From Stramonita haemastoma (taxonomy: Eukaryota > Mollusca > Gastropoda > Neogastropoda > Muricidae), in contig CM060323.1 of the NCBI GenBank assembly GCA_030674155.1, positions 4,623,472 to 4,687,471 of the forward strand: 64,000 nucleotides of DNA, given 5' to 3'. The position numbers and the translations under genes were made by a program. Below the pieces are notes generated by a model. The model did not search any database and was not told where the DNA came from. It was given only the letters and a program-made list of their open reading frames with translations. Positions 40,503 to 64,000 of this stretch are shown here, in pieces (the first letter of the stretch is position 1; every line of letters begins with the position of its first letter).

Positions 40503-40576
40503 CACCATCTGGAAATAAAAATTTGATTTGATTTTTTTAATTTGATTTGACACATGCACGCCCCCCCCCCCCCCCC

Positions 40577-40577
40577 C

Positions 40578-40639
<62 letters not shown>

Positions 40640-40660
40640 CGCGCGTGCGCGCGCGCGCAG
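40577..40660 (+). repeat. (CA)n then (CG)n
   Basis: Second CA-to-CG transition within 100 bp. Confidence 0.93.
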
Positions 40661-40756
40661 GCATCACTTATTATCATCTCCTTTGCCAAGTACCGTTTTA
40701 AGCGAACAGATGTTGAATGGGAGAACTAATACACACTATGTAGTGCGCAATAGCCT

Positions 40757-41047
40757 AGTTAAGTTAAGTCTGTCCCGAGCCTAGGGCTCATCAGGCCGGT
40801 GCTTATCCCGGTTTCTGTGGCGTTAAGCGACTGAGAGTCACAGACTCCCCCTGGATAGGACGCCAGTCTATCGCAGGGTTAACCCCCAACACAAGGTTGG
40901 TACCCCTTTTACACCTGGGTGGGGTGAGAAAATAGCCGTAAAGTGCCTTTTCCAAGGGCACAACGCCATAGCCGAAAGCTGGGATCGAACCCGCAACCTT
41001 TAGATTACGAGTCCAACGCCCTAACCACTAGACTACCGCGGCGGCTA
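40757..41047 (-). mobile_element. tRNA-SINE family 2, full length, reversed
   Basis: Complete copy in reverse, from GGGCTCATCAGGCCGGTGCT to ACTAGACTACCGCGGCGG. Confidence 0.9.
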
Positions 41048-41451
41048 CTTAACCTATAAAAGGCAATCCTACTTCAGAAGGGAAGAAACCCAGTTAAAAC
41101 AATGTATTTTCCCCAAACATGAGAAGTTCCTTCCCTTGGACTGTTTTCCTAGTCTTTCCGAGCTGTTTGGAATGTTTGTGCACTAGCCTAAGTTTTCACA
41201 TCCTCAATACTTTTTTTTTTTTTTTTTTTTAACGGCATTTGTCTCACGGTTGTCTGTGGAGCAATCTCACTCCTGGTGAGATGCCCCATTATTGTTGCTG
41301 TTGTTGTTGATGTTGTGTGTTGCAAAGGCTATACGATTAGTTGGTTGGTTTAAATTAATTGTAGGCCTATTAATTAAATTTCCAGCGGGGGTTACCTGAT
41401 TATGGGGCTGTTTCATCAACCAACCATTAAAAGACTAGACTTGATAGCAAT

Positions 41452-41571
<120 letters not shown>

Positions 41572-41603
41572 TGTGTTGTTGTTTTTTTTACTGTTATTAT
41601 TCA

Positions 41604-41646
41604 CACACACACACACGCACGCACGCGCACGCACGCACGCGCGCGC

Positions 41647-41677
<31 letters not shown>

Positions 41678-41695
41678 TGCGCGCACGTGCACGCA
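41604..41695 (+). repeat. (CA)(CG)(GT) alternating tract
   Basis: CA into CG into GT, self-complementary and Z-DNA-prone. Confidence 0.9.
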
Positions 41696-42067
41696 CTAAG
41701 TTTTTTTTTTTTTTTTTTATCTAAAAGCATCATAAAATGTCAAACAAGCAAGTTATATCAGGTTACAATATCAGCCATTCTTTTACGTTCATATGTTGTT
41801 GTTGTAGTTGTTTTAAACAAACAAAAAAGCAAACTTTTTTTAAATAGGAACAAAACACCCTAAAAATTTATATCTATTCTATAACAATCAAACCAACCAA
41901 ACTTTCAGACTAATGTTTCAACAACGATTATAATAATGTTACAATAATAATTATGATAATCACCTATCACCACTAAGAGCAATAACGCAACAATTACGAT
42001 AAAATAAAAAGCCATTGAAAAGGAGGGGGGGGGGGGGGGGGGGCATCAGAGAGAGATTTAGTTTAGT

Positions 42068-42410
42068 TTATTCTTTTATAGCGAGGATAATGGAATAAGC
42101 ACTTATGTGCTTTTTTTTTCCATCCAGCCCCCGTGTGTATGCAGTTTTGTCAATATAATTGTCATCTGTTCCCACCGGCACACAATGGCCTCCTCTTACG
42201 AAAAGCGGAACAAGATTTAACGTGTGCGCAAGATGTTCTGCGTGCATTCACACACGGGGCCTCGGTTTAAAGTCTCATCCGAGGGACTTTTGGGGAGAGT
42301 GGAGTCAGCACTGATGTTAACTCCAGGAGAAAAATCTCCTCGACCGGAATCGAACCCGGGTCGTCAGATTGCCAGCGCAATGTTCTGACCATTAGGCTAT
42401 CCGTCCCCCC
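42068..42410 (-). mobile_element. tRNA-SINE family 1, full length, reversed
   Basis: Complete copy in reverse. Its tRNA head abuts a GA tract, i.e. (CT)n directly 5' of the element, as in the copy at 39.6 kb. Confidence 0.93.
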
Positions 42411-42413
42411 TCC

Positions 42414-42450
<37 letters not shown>

Positions 42451-42913
42451 AGAGCACTTTTGTGTTACAAAATGACGAAAATCTCTGGAGCTACTTTGCT
42501 TGATAGTCTTCTTTGGGGTAGGCCCATGACATCTTTCATTTGGACTGCCAGCAATGTCATAGGCTAGGCCTACATCTTTCCTTCCATTTAGACTCTGAGA
42601 TGACAGATGAGATGAAGAAGTGGCGCCTTCAACTTCAAGACACACCCCATAAAAAACAACAACCCAGAGCAAACAAAATAAACAAATACAAAAAAAACAC
42701 CCAAAAAACCTGAACAGCACACAGTCATCGACTGCAACTAATCTTTTACTGTCCAATTTTCTGGGCTTCTGACAGTGGCTGCTTGGCTTTTACAGATTTG
42801 ATAGATATATCAATCTGTTCCACAACATACTTTAGGCCCTAAGTTAGGCTAGCCTAAGGCGAGAACAGCGTTGTTGTGCTGTTCGGTAAATAGACATTCC
42901 CTGCATTTTCAAA

Positions 42914-64000
<21,087 letters not shown>

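Noticed and set aside
42467..42756. 119-residue minus-strand open frame just upstream of MYSM1 as a divergent gene
   Set aside because: Low-complexity start, ends in a GA/CT tract and SINE; no recognisable domain or splice support.

Overview
The window is nuclear DNA from an animal, most likely a mollusc and probably a marine gastropod. All recognisable genes are split by GT-AG introns, intergenic DNA is full of simple repeats (CA/GT, CT/GA, TATC, poly-G/C), and there are several families of tRNA-headed SINEs, LINE 3' ends and hAT-like elements. The taxon is inferred from this style and from protein similarity, not proven. A run of 100 Ns at 38200-38299 marks a scaffold gap.

Layout: (1) 262-7068, minus strand: the first seven coding exons of a PAK1IP1/MAK11-type WD40 gene, running off the left edge. 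(2) 7069-7485: a 417 bp shared 5' region between two head-to-head start codons. (3) 7486-about 22365, plus strand: TRNAU1AP (SECp43) with two RRM domains, nine confident exons and a probable terminal exon with a poly(A) signal. (4) 22.4-34.9 kb: intergenic, mostly repeats, with no gene I can defend. (5) 34956-about 36410, minus strand: an unrecognised, apparently intronless gene with a TATA box and CRE-like promoter, a Ser- and acid-rich product, an RVxW motif, and a reading frame broken by several single-base shifts. (6) 36.5-42.9 kb: repeats, SINEs and the gap. (7) 42914 to beyond the right edge, plus strand: MYSM1, a histone H2A deubiquitinase with SANT, SWIRM and JAMM/MPN domains. Fourteen exons are placed, and a fifteenth is probably buried in a tandem array.

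The three recognised genes are ordinary conserved nuclear genes: ribosome assembly and signalling (PAK1IP1), selenocysteine tRNA handling (TRNAU1AP) and chromatin deubiquitination (MYSM1). No common pathway is implied.

The most unusual signal is at intron 3' ends. Four exons have a sense-oriented tRNA-SINE ending 15-30 bp before the acceptor AG, and a fifth has an antisense SINE tail 4 bp away. Two further acceptors are themselves units of tandem arrays: a 23 bp unit before TRNAU1AP exon 8, and a 42 bp unit before the presumed MYSM1 exon 15. The 42 bp unit is 14 open codons in the correct splice phase, so use of different copies could add in-frame 14-residue repeats. Some splice donors also merge into microsatellites.

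Several conserved exons carry paired one-base indels, often in homopolymers, and the array degenerates sharply after 63.1 kb. This looks like residual long-read consensus error, so apparent frameshifts should not be taken as pseudogenes without raw-read support.
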